In this document: piece by piece, positions 41,936 through 51,144 of the stretch | Position numbering within the stretch: the stretch's first letter is position 1 | How the letters are laid out: each line of letters begins with the position of its first letter | DNA from: Pseudomonas fluorescens | GTDB taxonomy: Bacteria > Pseudomonadota > Gammaproteobacteria > Pseudomonadales > Pseudomonadaceae | Length of the DNA: 64,000 bases | Reading direction: 5' to 3' | Assembly (NCBI RefSeq): GCF_902497785.1 | Contig: NZ_CABVHK010000016.1 | Location: 1-64,000 of the forward strand | Made by a program: the position numbers and the translations under genes | Notes under the pieces: generated by a model | What the model was told of the DNA's origin: nothing | What the model saw: only the letters and a program-made list of their open reading frames with translations | The model's database searches: none

Positions 41936-43285
41936 TCAGGATTCGAGCCGCAGGTGATGCCGCCGCTTGGCGCTGTACATGGCTTCGTCGGCATGGCGGA
42001 ATAATTGACTTTCTTCAGTGCCATGTTCGGGGTAATGGGCAACGCCGATACTTGGCTGGATGTTGACGCTGTGACCATCAAGCCGCAGCGGCTGAGCCAG
42101 GACCTGACGGATTTTTCCGGCAACATTGTCGGCGTCTCCGGCGGCATGGATGCTGTGCAACAACACCACGAATTCATCGCCGCCAATGCGCGCAACGGTG
42201 TCTGTTTCGCGCACGCAACCTTTGAGCCGATTGGCGACCGCCTGAAGCAGCATGTCGCCAACCGCGTGGCCGTGGGTATCGTTGACTTCCTTGAAACGGT
42301 CGAGGTCGACGTACAGCAACGCCATGTGCCCAGCGCTCTCCCGGGCCAAGGCGAGCGACGCTTGCAGCCGGTCACGCAGCAATGCGCGATTGGGCAGTTG
42401 GGTCAGTTGATCGTATTGCGCCATGCGCTGCAGCCGGGCGTGCAGCTGCTTGCGTTCGATCGCCGTGGCGACCTGGGCACAAACGAACTGCAACATTTCC
42501 TTGTCTTGCTCGGTGTAGCGCTCGCCGCCCACCACGCTCTTGACGATCAGTGCACCGATGGTGCCGTTCTGCGAGTTCAACGGTACGCCCAGCCAGCAGG
42601 GCGAATGCTGGCTCGCGACAAGGGTTTCGAATCCTGCGGGCGCGTTGTCCTGATTCGGCGTCAGCAGGATTGGCTGGCCACTGCGGATCACTTCGGCACA
42701 CAAGCGCCCGGTCACGGTTCCCGGCTGCTCGGGTTGTTGCTCGTTGTCGTCGACGTGATAAGGGAAATTGAGCTGCGCGCAGTGCTCGTCGTACAGCGCC
42801 ACGGAGAAATTCAGCGCCGGCAGCCATTCACCGATGATCAAGTGGATGCGTTTGAACAACGCCAGCAGATCCTCGGCCGCGTGGGCCGCTTCGGAGATCG
42901 CATACAGCGCCGCCTGCCGGGACTCGGCTTGCTTGCGTTCGGTGATGTCGCGGGCTACGGCGATGCGCAGCTGATCGACTTCGGACCAGCGCGCGGACCA
43001 GAGAATGTGCACTACGCGGCCATCCTTGCGCACATAGCGGTTTTCGAAATTGAGCTTGGGTTCGCCGCCCATGATTTCCCGCGCAGCGTCGAGGGTGCGC
43101 TGGCGGTCGGCGGGATGCACCAGATCGATCATCGACTGGCCGACCAACTCGTCCGGCGTGTAACCGAAAATGCGCTCGCAGGCCGCGCTGACGAAAACGA
43201 AGCGACCCTGTTTATCGACCGCGCAAACGGCGTCCAGCAGCAAATCGATGTAACTCGCCAGCGGCGCGGAATTTCTGGTGGTCAT
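41936..43285 (-). CDS. PAS-GAF-GGDEF diguanylate cyclase
   Basis: A 449-residue soluble signalling protein. PAS domain (about 10-130, with FGYTPDELVGQSMIDLVHP), GAF domain (about 145-280), and a GGDEF domain with intact RIGGDEFVVLL. It should make cyclic-di-GMP. No transmembrane segment and no EAL domain. The start at 43285 (MTTRNSAPLASYIDLLLD) is preferred over an upstream ATG at 43339. Confidence 0.88.
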   Translation of the reverse strand: MTTRNSAPLASYIDLLLDAVCAVDKQGRFVFVSAACERIFGYTPDELVGQSMIDLVHPADRQRTLDAAREIMGGEPKLNFENRYVRKDGRVVHILWSARWSEVDQLRIAVARDITERKQAESRQAALYAISEAAHAAEDLLALFKRIHLIIGEWLPALNFSVALYDEHCAQLNFPYHVDDNEQQPEQPGTVTGRLCAEVIRSGQPILLTPNQDNAPAGFETLVASQHSPCWLGVPLNSQNGTIGALIVKSVVGGERYTEQDKEMLQFVCAQVATAIERKQLHARLQRMAQYDQLTQLPNRALLRDRLQASLALARESAGHMALLYVDLDRFKEVNDTHGHAVGDMLLQAVANRLKGCVRETDTVARIGGDEFVVLLHSIHAAGDADNVAGKIRQVLAQPLRLDGHSVNIQPSIGVAHYPEHGTEESQLFRHADEAMYSAKRRHHLRLES

Positions 43286-43369
43286 GGTGCAGAGTGCGTA
43301 TCCGGAGAGTGCAGCGGTAAAAAAACATCCCTGACCCATACGCCGACCGACGCCTCCTGGCGATCAATC

Positions 43370-44008
43370 TCAAGCCTTGTTCGGCATCAGCCCCGGCAAC
43401 GCATGCACCAGAGCGTTGATGGCGAAACCGATAAACATCACCCCGCACAACCGGGTGATCGCCAGCTCATGCCGTTGGTACAGGTTGCGCACCTGCCGTG
43501 CACCGACAATGCCGATGAGGATAGCGTAGGCCAACAGACCGCCGACGAAGCTCAGGACAATCATCCACGGCAGCATCGACCAGTGCAGCAGTTCCGCACG
43601 GCTGGACAGCAACGCGGTAAAGGTCGCGACCGCTACCGGATAGGCTTTCGGGTTGGTCAGGCCGAACAGAATGCCGTGCCAGAACGGCTGCCGCGCCGGA
43701 CCTTGAGGCTCTTGGGCACTGCTGCGTTTGGCCCGTACCGCGCGCAAACCGAGCCAGAACAAGTAAAGCCCGCTGAGCACACCCAAGACATCAAACGCCG
43801 TGCTGCCGATTTCCCGCGCGCCGACAATCGCGATCAGCGCCGTGCTGCACCAGATCACGTCCCCGAGCAAATGCCCGCACAAAAAACCCGCGCCAGCCCG
43901 CCGCCCACGCGCCGCGCCAATGCCGAACACCGCCAACACACCCGGGCCCGGTGTAATGCCGTAAATAAAGCCCGAGGCGAGAACGGCCAGCAGCAGCGAT
44001 GGGGTCAT
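43370..44008 (-). CDS. LysE family translocator (amino acid exporter)
   Basis: A 212-residue inner-membrane protein with about six hydrophobic segments and the N-terminal family motif GITPGPGVLAVFGIGAARG. LysE/RhtB members export amino acids such as lysine, threonine or homoserine lactone. Substrate not predictable. Confidence 0.85.
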   Translation of the reverse strand: MTPSLLLAVLASGFIYGITPGPGVLAVFGIGAARGRRAGAGFLCGHLLGDVIWCSTALIAIVGAREIGSTAFDVLGVLSGLYLFWLGLRAVRAKRSSAQEPQGPARQPFWHGILFGLTNPKAYPVAVATFTALLSSRAELLHWSMLPWMIVLSFVGGLLAYAILIGIVGARQVRNLYQRHELAITRLCGVMFIGFAINALVHALPGLMPNKA

Positions 44009-44154
44009 CGGGAAATCCTTTTGAACGACTGGGTGAATGGGCGCAAGTCTATATCAGGTCTTGGGAGATCGATTGATTGATCGCTGAAGAACCTCTGAAG
44101 ATTGGTTCACTGGATTTACGGCTGACGAACGGCCGACTGCTGTCACAGCATGAC

Positions 44155-44187
44155 GATGTAGTATGTTGTACTACAAACCACTACATC
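44155..44187 (+). promoter_or_regulatory. operator of the ParD/ParE-type pair
   Basis: A perfect inverted repeat TGTAGTA-TGTTG-TACTACA (44157-44175) is nested in a wider one, GATGTAGT (44155-44162) with ACTACATC (44180-44187). It lies just before the antitoxin start, as expected for autorepression by a ribbon-helix-helix antitoxin. Confidence 0.75.
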
Positions 44188-44196
44188 GAGGCTTTT

Positions 44197-44436
44197 ATGT
44201 CCGTCATGTCGCTGCGCTTGCCAGATGAAATCGCCGATACCCTTGCCACTCTTTCCAAAGCCACGGGTCGCAGCAAGTCGTTTCTTGCCGTCGACGCATT
44301 GCGCGAATATCTCGCCCGGGAAGCCTGGCAGATCGAAGAAATTCAGAAAGCACTGATAGAGGCCGACGCAGGGGATTTCGCAACGCCTGAAGAAGTCGAT
44401 GCAATCGCCAACAAGTGGATAGCCAATGCGCGTTGA
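44197..44436 (+). CDS. CopG/ParD family antitoxin
   Basis: A 79-residue antitoxin. The N-terminal ribbon-helix-helix (MSLRLPDEIADTLATLSKATGRSKS) binds DNA, and the acidic C-terminal part (EADAGDFATPEEVDAI) would wrap the toxin. It overlaps the toxin gene by 11 bases. The start at 44197 lies directly after the operator. Confidence 0.88.
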   Translation: MSVMSLRLPDEIADTLATLSKATGRSKSFLAVDALREYLAREAWQIEEIQKALIEADAGDFATPEEVDAIANKWIANAR

Positions 44437-44710
44437 GTGGTTGCGTACCGCTTCAAAGAACCTCGATGACGAAGCTGCGTATCTGGCGATGGAAAGTCCA
44501 AAAGCAGCCGCAGATTTCGTTCATGCCATTCTTGCCAGTGTCGAACACCTTGCCCGCTTCCCGGCAACGGGCCGAGAAGGTCGTTTGCCAGGCACTCGCG
44601 AATGGGTCCTCCCCGACCGACCGTATCTGATTCCATATCGAGTTCGCCAGGATCGCCTGCAAATACTTCGGATCTTTCATACTCGGCGTCTGCCTCCTAC
44701 CAATTGGTAG
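44426..44710 (+). CDS. RelE/ParE family toxin
   Basis: A 94-residue toxin with the ParE/RelE fold: MRVEWLRTASKNLDDEAAYL and a C-terminal LQILRIFHTRRLPP. ParE members poison gyrase and RelE members cut mRNA; the FHTRR ending occurs in both kinds. Coupled to the antitoxin by overlap. Complete. Confidence 0.87.
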   Translation: MRVEWLRTASKNLDDEAAYLAMESPKAAADFVHAILASVEHLARFPATGREGRLPGTREWVLPDRPYLIPYRVRQDRLQILRIFHTRRLPPTNW

Positions 44711-44734
44711 TGGTAAGCCAGCGTCAACCCACGA

Positions 44735-45646
44735 TCAAACTGTCTTGATCACCTCCTCTATCCGCCCATTCAACCAATTCAACGCCTGATCCCCGCCCCG
44801 CCGTTTGCGCCAGGCCAACACAAAGGTAAACGACGGAATCGAAAACGGCGGCGGAACGACGATTAACGTCTGCTCATCAATCTCGCGCAGCCCACGCGAA
44901 GCCACTGTGAGAATCAAGTCCGTGCCATTGATCAATTCCGGCGCCACACTCCAGTGCGGCAGGCTGATCGCCACGCGGCGGCGTTCGCGCAATGCGGTAA
45001 GTGCCCGTTCGATTTCCGGGGTGCCGCTGCCGCGCATTTCCAGCAGCACATGCGGACGCGCCAGGTACGTTGGCAGGTCGAGCACGCCATCGGCGGGCAG
45101 GCTGTTGCGGTCCACCAGGCAGGCGTAATGCTCTTCGAACAGCGCGGTGCTGCGCAGTTCGTTGGGCAACTCCGGAAAAACCCCTGCCGCCATATCGATG
45201 TCGCCGTTGAGGACCGCATCGAGCATGCCTTCGCGGCTGGCGTGGCTGATTTGCAGGTCGATGCCCGGCGCTTCCCGACGCAACGTGCGGATCAATCCAG
45301 GCAAGACGATGGCGGCGCCGTAGTCGGACATCGCCAGGCGAAAGGTGCGAGTGGCGGTGGCCGGGTCGAAGGCGTTCGGCGCCAGCAGCGCTTGGACTTG
45401 GGCCAGGGCTTCGGCCAGCGGCGCGATCAATTCGAGTGCGCGAGGCGTGGGCAACAGACCGGCGCCCGCGCGTACGAGCAATGGATCACCGAGCACATCG
45501 CGCAATCGCGCCAGCGCATGACTGACGGCAGGCTGGCTGAGGTGCAGGCGCTCGGCGGCCCGAGTGACGTGTTGCTCGCTGAGCAAGGCGTCGAGGATCA
45601 CCAGCAGGTTGAGGTCGATGCGCCGAAGATCATTCATCTGGTGCAT
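44735..45646 (-). CDS. LysR family transcriptional regulator
   Basis: A 303-residue regulator. N-terminal winged helix (about 8-65, with HVTRAAERLHLSQPAVSHALARLRDVLGDPLLVR) and a substrate-binding effector domain. Start at 45646 or at the ATG 9 bases later. Divergent from the YdcZ transporter gene, which it may control. Confidence 0.87.
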   Translation of the reverse strand: MHQMNDLRRIDLNLLVILDALLSEQHVTRAAERLHLSQPAVSHALARLRDVLGDPLLVRAGAGLLPTPRALELIAPLAEALAQVQALLAPNAFDPATATRTFRLAMSDYGAAIVLPGLIRTLRREAPGIDLQISHASREGMLDAVLNGDIDMAAGVFPELPNELRSTALFEEHYACLVDRNSLPADGVLDLPTYLARPHVLLEMRGSGTPEIERALTALRERRRVAISLPHWSVAPELINGTDLILTVASRGLREIDEQTLIVVPPPFSIPSFTFVLAWRKRRGGDQALNWLNGRIEEVIKTV

Positions 45647-45723
45647 GTTCTGGATAACGATTTGGAATTTAAATTTGCGCGACGAATACTCTAGAGTCCA
45701 GCAAAACCTGTTGGAGGATGATC

Positions 45724-46212
45724 ATGAGTACTTTGCATTGGGCCGGACTGTTGATACTGGCCTTGGTTGCCGGGGCGGTCGTACCGTTTCAGAGTGCGAT
45801 CAACGCCAATCTCACGCGAGGGCTGGGCCATCCGTTGTGGGCGACTTTTGCGTCGTTGGTAGTGAGTATTCTGGTGTTGCTGCCGATCATGTTGGCGCTG
45901 CGTTTGCCACTGCCGTCGCTGGCGTTTATCAGCAAGGCACCCTTGTGGATGTGGGCCGGTGGCGCGTTTGGGGTGTGCTTTATTTCGTTGGCGCTGGTGT
46001 TGCTGCCGAAGCTGGGAGCGTCGGGTTTTATTGCGTTGGCACTGGCGGGGCAAGTGGTTGCGTCGCTGGTGCTGGATCACTTCGGGTGGTTCGGGTTGGT
46101 GGAGCGGCACATGACGTTGCCGCGGGTGGTTGGCGCGGTGATGTTGATTGCGGGGGTGGTGTTGATCCAGTTTGGTGATTCGTCGGGCAAGGCAGTTATG
46201 GCGACTTCATGA
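45724..46212 (+). CDS. YdcZ-type DMT family transporter
   Basis: A 162-residue protein with five hydrophobic segments, a half-size member of the drug/metabolite transporter superfamily (former DUF606). The N-terminal PFQSAINANLTRGLGHPLWA is typical. The ATG at 45724 lies six bases after GGAGG; an ATG at 45718 overlaps the site. Substrate unknown. Confidence 0.8.
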   Translation: MSTLHWAGLLILALVAGAVVPFQSAINANLTRGLGHPLWATFASLVVSILVLLPIMLALRLPLPSLAFISKAPLWMWAGGAFGVCFISLALVLLPKLGASGFIALALAGQVVASLVLDHFGWFGLVERHMTLPRVVGAVMLIAGVVLIQFGDSSGKAVMATS

Positions 46213-46218
46213 AGATCA

Positions 46219-46247
46219 AAAGATCGCAGGCTGCGCCAGCTCCTACA
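46219..46247. repeat. single degenerate REP (family A)
   Basis: AAAGATCGCAGGCTGCGCCAGCTCCTAC, a single variant unit between convergent genes. Confidence 0.65.
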
Positions 46248-46289
46248 GAGATGCGTGGTCTCTGCGAGAGCTGGGGTAGCCTGCAATTT

Positions 46290-47621
46290 TTAAAACTTGT
46301 CGAGCGTGCGCAGTTTCTGCGGCAATCCCCACATCAACAGGGCGACGGCGATCAGCGCGCAGACGCCGATGACGTACAGCGCCGGTGTGGTGCTGCCGGT
46401 CAGGTCCTTGATCCGTCCGACCATGACCGGGCTGACGATGCCGCCGAACTGGCCAAGGGTGTTGATCACTGCAATTCCGCCGGCAGCCCCCGCGCCGGCG
46501 CCGGCCAGCAGTTTTGGTGGCAGGGTCCAGAAACTCGGAATGGAAGCGATGATCCCGGCGCCGAGCAGGCCCAGCGCGACGATCAGAAAGGTCGTGTGGT
46601 TGGCGAATATGCCGGCGCAGAAGAAGCCCAGCGCACCCACCGCCACTAACCCGGCCACAAACTTGCGACGCTCGCCGGTCGAGTCGGACAACCGCCCGAT
46701 CACCACCATGCTGATCGCCCCGCAGATGTATGGAATGGCGGTCAGCAAACCGATCATCACCGGGCTCTCGGTGCCCGCGCTGCGGATCAGTTGCGGCGCC
46801 CAGAAATTCAAACCGTAGGACGCCACCTGGATCAGGAAGTAAATCAGCCCCAAGGTCAGGAAACCGGGAATCCGCAGGGCGGCGAGCAATGAGCCGCCGC
46901 TCTTGTGCGGTTCATGCCGGGCGATGCGGCTCGCCAGCAGGGTTTTCTCCGCCGACGTCAGCCAGTGGGCGTCTTCGATGCGGTCCTTGAGCAGCGTCAG
47001 CACCAGCAACCCGAGCCCGATGCAGGGCACGCCGCCGAGCAGGAACAGCCAGTGCCAGCCGCGCATATCCATAAAGCCGTCGAGGTGTTGCAGCACCAGC
47101 CCGGAGAACGGCGCACCCACCAGTCCGGCAAACGCCGACGACAGGAACAGCATCGAGGTAATGCGCCCGCGATAGTGCTGCGGGAACCACAGCGTCAGGT
47201 AATACAGCACGCCCGGTGCAAAACCGGCCTCCATTGCGCCGATCACAAAGCGCAGCGCATAGAACTGCCATTCGCTGTTGACGAAGACCATCGCCGCCGT
47301 CGCCAGGCCCCAGGACATCATGATCCGGGCGATCCAGCGGCGGGCGCCGACCTTGTACAGCATCATGTTGCTCGGCACTTCGAAGATCACGTAACCGACC
47401 ACGAACAACCCGGCACCGAGGCCGTACGCGGTGTCGCTCAGGCTCAGGTCAGCCTGCAACTGGAACTTGGCGAAGCTGATGTTGATGCGGTCGAAAAACG
47501 CGAACAGGTAGCAGACCATGATCAGCGGCATCAGGCGCCAGGCGACCTTGCTGACCAGGGCTTTTTCTTCGTCGTGATTCACGGACGGGCTCGCGCCCGC
47601 CTCCAGTACGTTAAGGCTCAT
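46290..47621 (-). CDS. MFS transporter (anion:cation symporter type)
   Basis: A 443-residue major facilitator with 12 membrane segments. The N-terminal CYLFAFFDRINISFAKFQLQ is characteristic of the ACS (phthalate/tartrate/glucarate) group that imports organic anions. The gene is co-oriented with a lyase and CoA-transferase, so a carboxylate substrate is likely. A REP separates it from the lyase. Confidence 0.85.
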   Translation of the reverse strand: MSLNVLEAGASPSVNHDEEKALVSKVAWRLMPLIMVCYLFAFFDRINISFAKFQLQADLSLSDTAYGLGAGLFVVGYVIFEVPSNMMLYKVGARRWIARIMMSWGLATAAMVFVNSEWQFYALRFVIGAMEAGFAPGVLYYLTLWFPQHYRGRITSMLFLSSAFAGLVGAPFSGLVLQHLDGFMDMRGWHWLFLLGGVPCIGLGLLVLTLLKDRIEDAHWLTSAEKTLLASRIARHEPHKSGGSLLAALRIPGFLTLGLIYFLIQVASYGLNFWAPQLIRSAGTESPVMIGLLTAIPYICGAISMVVIGRLSDSTGERRKFVAGLVAVGALGFFCAGIFANHTTFLIVALGLLGAGIIASIPSFWTLPPKLLAGAGAGAAGGIAVINTLGQFGGIVSPVMVGRIKDLTGSTTPALYVIGVCALIAVALLMWGLPQKLRTLDKF

Positions 47622-47701
47622 GCTGTTTCTCCAGGCGGACTTCCCGAGGGTGTCCGATTGTTTTTGTTGTCTGGTTGAAAGATTCTGGTGAACGCTTTAC
47701 C

Positions 47702-47791
47702 TGTGGGAGCGAGCTTGCTCGCGAAAGCGGTTTATCAGTCACCGACATTTCTGAATGTCAGACCGATATCGCGAGCAAGCTCGCTCCCACA
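47702..47791. repeat. REP doublet (family B)
   Basis: Inverted TGTGGGAGCGAGCTTGCTCG units between the lyase gene and the downstream MFS gene. Confidence 0.9.
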
Positions 47792-47807
47792 GGGGATGAT
47801 CGGTGTG

Positions 47808-48734
47808 TCAGGAAGGGCTCGGGTGCAGGTCACAATTGCGGCCGGCCTTGGCCAGTTGGCCGGGGACTTCGTGGCCGAGCAGCGCGGGTAATCCTCGGGA
47901 TAACCGCAGCAACAGCGGCAGGTCGATGCCGGTATGAATGCCGATTTCATCGCACAGGTTCACCAGGTCTTCAGTGCAGATATTGCCCGACGCGCCCGGT
48001 GCAAACGGACAGCCGCCGAGCCCGCCGAGGGCGGCGTCGAAACGTCGGGCACCGGCCTCATAGGCGGACAGCACATTGCACAAACCCAAACCCCGGGTGT
48101 TGTGGAAATGCAGGGTCAGGTCCGCTGGCGAAACCCGCTGCAAGACCCTTCGCACCAGTCGGTCAACCTGCCGCGGATTGGCCATGCCGGTGGTGTCAGC
48201 CAGGGTGATGCCCTGAATCCCGAGCTCCTGATAGGCCTCGACGAATTGCAGCACACGATCCTCATCGATCTTGCCTTCGAACGGGCAACCGAAGGTCGTG
48301 GCGATGCTGCCGTTCAACCGCACCTTGGTATCGCCCACGTACTGCACGATCTCGCCGAACGCGGCGAGCGAGTCTTCGCAGCGCATGCGCATGTTCGCCA
48401 AATTGTGCGTCTGGCTGGCGGACATCACCAGGTTCAGTTCATCGGCACGGCACGCCAGCGCCCGTTGCGCACCTTTGAGGTTGGGAATCAACGCGACGTA
48501 GATCACCCCCGGCGGACGGGCGATGCCCTTGAACACCAGTTCGCCATCGCGCAGCGCCGGGATGGCCTTGGGCGACACGAACGAACCCGCTTCGATACGG
48601 CTGAATCCGGCCTGCGACAGCTGATTGATCAGCGCGATTTTGTCGACGGTTTCTACCCAGGTCGGCTCGATCTGCAAGCCGTCGCGAGGGGAGACTTCCT
48701 GCACGATCAGAGTCTCGGAAAAATCAGTGATCAT
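47808..48734 (-). CDS. hydroxymethylglutaryl-CoA lyase family protein
   Basis: A 308-residue TIM-barrel lyase. VSPRDGLQIEP holds the metal-binding aspartate, and ALGGLGGCPFAPGASGN is the HMG-CoA lyase cysteine loop. HMG-CoA lyase makes acetyl-CoA and acetoacetate from HMG-CoA. Because it overlaps a CoA-transferase gene, the substrate may be HMG-CoA or a related branched 3-hydroxyacyl-CoA. Confidence 0.87.
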   Translation of the reverse strand: MITDFSETLIVQEVSPRDGLQIEPTWVETVDKIALINQLSQAGFSRIEAGSFVSPKAIPALRDGELVFKGIARPPGVIYVALIPNLKGAQRALACRADELNLVMSASQTHNLANMRMRCEDSLAAFGEIVQYVGDTKVRLNGSIATTFGCPFEGKIDEDRVLQFVEAYQELGIQGITLADTTGMANPRQVDRLVRRVLQRVSPADLTLHFHNTRGLGLCNVLSAYEAGARRFDAALGGLGGCPFAPGASGNICTEDLVNLCDEIGIHTGIDLPLLLRLSRGLPALLGHEVPGQLAKAGRNCDLHPSPS

Positions 48735-49924
48735 TGCACCACCCCTTCAATTTTCAGGCGTTCGATGTCCGCGTCCGTCAGGCCCAGCCCCGCGAGAATG
48801 CCGTCGGTATGCTGGCCCAGACTCGGTCCCGACCAGTTCACGCCACCGGGGGTTTCGGAGAGTTTCGGCACGATGCCCGGCATCTTCACTGTCGTGCCAC
48901 CGGGCAGGTCGGCGCTGAGCAACATGTCCCGCGCCTGGTAGTGCGGATCGGCGACGATGTCGGCCACCGAATAGATGCGTCCGGCCGGCACTTCGGCGGC
49001 TTCAAGGGCGCACAGGACTTCATCGATCGGCAGGCTGCTGGTCCAGTGAGTGATCGCGGCATCGAGCACATGACTCTTCAATGCGCGACCGTCGTTGTGG
49101 GCAAACTCCGGGGCTTCGGCCAGGTCGCGGCGACCAACGACTTGCATCAACCGCTTGTAGATCGGGTCACTGTTGCCGGCGATCACCACGTAGGCGCCAT
49201 CGGCCGTCAGGTAGGTATTGGACGGCGCGATCCCGGGCAACGCCCCGCCGCTGCGCTCCCGCACATGACCGAGCATGTCGTATTCCGGGACCAGGCTTTC
49301 CATGACATTGAACACACTTTCCGCCAGCGAGACATCGACCACTTGCCCGCCGCCCTGCCCGGTCTTGACCCGCAGCAGCGACATCAGCGCACCGATCACC
49401 GCGTGCAGCGACGCCAGCGAATCGCCGAGGCTGACACCGACTCGCGCCGGCGGCGAACCGGGGGTGCCGGTGGTGTAGCGAATCCCGCCCATGGCCTCGC
49501 CGATGGCGCCGAAACCGGGTCGATCACGGTAGGGGCCGGTCTGGCCGTAACCGGAAATCCGTACCAGCGTCAGGTTGGGATTCAAGGCGTGCAAGACGTC
49601 CCAGCCCAGACCGAGTTTTTCCAGGGCACCGGGCCGCAGGTTTTCGATCAGCACGTCGGCGCTGGTCGCCAGTTGCTTGACCAGTTCGATGCCTTCGGCG
49701 GATTTCAGATTGAGAGCCAGAGATTTTTTGTTGCGCGATTGCAGGTACCACCACAACGAGGTGCCCTCGTGCAGTTTGCGCCACTTGCGCAGGGGATCGC
49801 CCTGACCCATGGCTTCGATCTTGATCACCTCGGCGCCGAACTCGGCGAGCATGCGCGCGGCGAACGGCGCGGCGATCAGCGTACCGATTTCGATCACTTT
49901 GATTGCACACAGGGGGGCAGTCAT
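48731..49924 (-). CDS. CaiB/BaiF family CoA-transferase
   Basis: A 397-residue class III CoA-transferase (MTAPLCAIKVIEIGTLIAAPFAARMLAEFGAEVIKIE). The conserved NKKSLALNLK and LIENLRPGALEKLG stretches are present, with the catalytic aspartate expected after them. It probably activates a dicarboxylate with succinyl-CoA or acetyl-CoA for the following lyase. Stop overlaps the lyase start (ATGA). Start at 49924 chosen over 49993. Confidence 0.88.
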   Translation of the reverse strand: MTAPLCAIKVIEIGTLIAAPFAARMLAEFGAEVIKIEAMGQGDPLRKWRKLHEGTSLWWYLQSRNKKSLALNLKSAEGIELVKQLATSADVLIENLRPGALEKLGLGWDVLHALNPNLTLVRISGYGQTGPYRDRPGFGAIGEAMGGIRYTTGTPGSPPARVGVSLGDSLASLHAVIGALMSLLRVKTGQGGGQVVDVSLAESVFNVMESLVPEYDMLGHVRERSGGALPGIAPSNTYLTADGAYVVIAGNSDPIYKRLMQVVGRRDLAEAPEFAHNDGRALKSHVLDAAITHWTSSLPIDEVLCALEAAEVPAGRIYSVADIVADPHYQARDMLLSADLPGGTTVKMPGIVPKLSETPGGVNWSGPSLGQHTDGILAGLGLTDADIERLKIEGVVQ

Positions 49925-50060
49925 CGCGGGGTACCTCTTGTTGTTCTTGGAATATGGAGCCAAGGCTAGAGGAGCGAGGGGACTGGAATCCAACCTTCAG
50001 TTGGCAACGGGCGTTCGTCAAATGCGAACGCTCTATGAGATGACCGCGACCTCAGGTCCG

Positions 50061-50140
50061 TCTTGGCGAGCAGGCTCGCTCCCACAAGGGATCTTCAGTG
50101 CGACATAGATCCAGTGTGGGAGCGAGCCTGCTCGCGAAGA
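50061..50140. repeat. REP pair (family B), reversed order
   Basis: Here the unit with GCTCGCTCCCACA comes first and TGTGGGAGCGAGCC second, the opposite arrangement to most REP pairs in the window. It lies between the CoA-transferase and LysR genes. Confidence 0.8.
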
Positions 50141-50165
50141 GGCCAGCCCATCCAATGGAGAATAT

Positions 50166-51074
50166 TCAGAGCTGCCCACGCAACTGCTCAAACAACATCC
50201 GGCTCACCGGCGACAATGCCGCTTCATCGCGCACCACCACAATCAGCGCCCGATCCGACCAGTCATCGGTCAACGGCACCGCATGCAATCCCAACGCCCG
50301 ACCGAACAATTCATACGCCTTGCGCGGCAAAATCCCGATGCCCATGTTGGCCTGGACCATCCGGCACATCGCATCGAACCCCGGCACATGAATGCGCAAC
50401 CGCAGGACCTTGCCGGCCTCTCGCGCCGCAGCGTGGGTGCGCATGTTGATGGAACTGGCGGCATGCAGGCCGACGTAATCGCTGTCCAGCGTGTCGGCAA
50501 ACGCCAGGCTGGAACGGCTGGCCAAAGGATGATCCGGCGGCATCAACACCACCAGCTTGTCCTGGCGATACAGCACGCTGTGCAAACCTTTTACGTCACT
50601 GTCACTGGAACAGATGCCGAGGTCCGCCACGCCATCCAGCACACCTTGAATCACCCCGCTGCTGGGACGCTCCTCGAGGTCGGTCTTGACCTGGGGATGG
50701 CGCGCGGAAAAGTCCCGCAGGTCTTCGGGCAGAAACTGAATGATCGCCGACAGATTGGCGAGCATCCGCACATACCCGCGAATGCCGTGGCTGTGCTCAC
50801 CCAGCTCCAGGCCCATTTTCTCGACGTTGAACAGCATCTGCCGGGCATGATGCAACAGCGTTTCACCGGCCGGGGTCAGCGTCATCCCCTTGGCTTGGCG
50901 CACAAACAGACTGATGCCGAACGCCTCCTCCAGCTCCATCAGCCGCTTGCTGGCCGCCGACACCGCAATGGCTTCACGGGTTGCGGCACGGGTCAGCGTG
51001 CCCTCTTCGTGAACGGCGACGAACAGTTGCAGGGTGATGAGATCGAGGCGGCGGATCAGGTTTTTTTGCAGCAT
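50166..51074 (-). CDS. LysR family transcriptional regulator
   Basis: A 302-residue regulator with an N-terminal winged helix (about 10-68, LQLFVAVHEEGTLTRAATREAIAVSAASKRLMELEE) and an effector domain. It lies between the CoA-transferase and alcohol dehydrogenase genes on the same strand, and probably controls this catabolic set. Confidence 0.87.
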   Translation of the reverse strand: MLQKNLIRRLDLITLQLFVAVHEEGTLTRAATREAIAVSAASKRLMELEEAFGISLFVRQAKGMTLTPAGETLLHHARQMLFNVEKMGLELGEHSHGIRGYVRMLANLSAIIQFLPEDLRDFSARHPQVKTDLEERPSSGVIQGVLDGVADLGICSSDSDVKGLHSVLYRQDKLVVLMPPDHPLASRSSLAFADTLDSDYVGLHAASSINMRTHAAAREAGKVLRLRIHVPGFDAMCRMVQANMGIGILPRKAYELFGRALGLHAVPLTDDWSDRALIVVVRDEAALSPVSRMLFEQLRGQL

Positions 51075-51144
51075 CAGGGACTCGGCAATGTCGGCTCTGG
51101 CGAGGCCGCAGCATAGCGTTCTTTGCGCCCGAACCGTTCAGCCG

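Noticed and set aside
42005..44080. Long open frame (691 codons) opposite the GGDEF and LysE genes
   Set aside because: It is antisense to two genes with clear domains, has no family likeness, and reflects high GC content.
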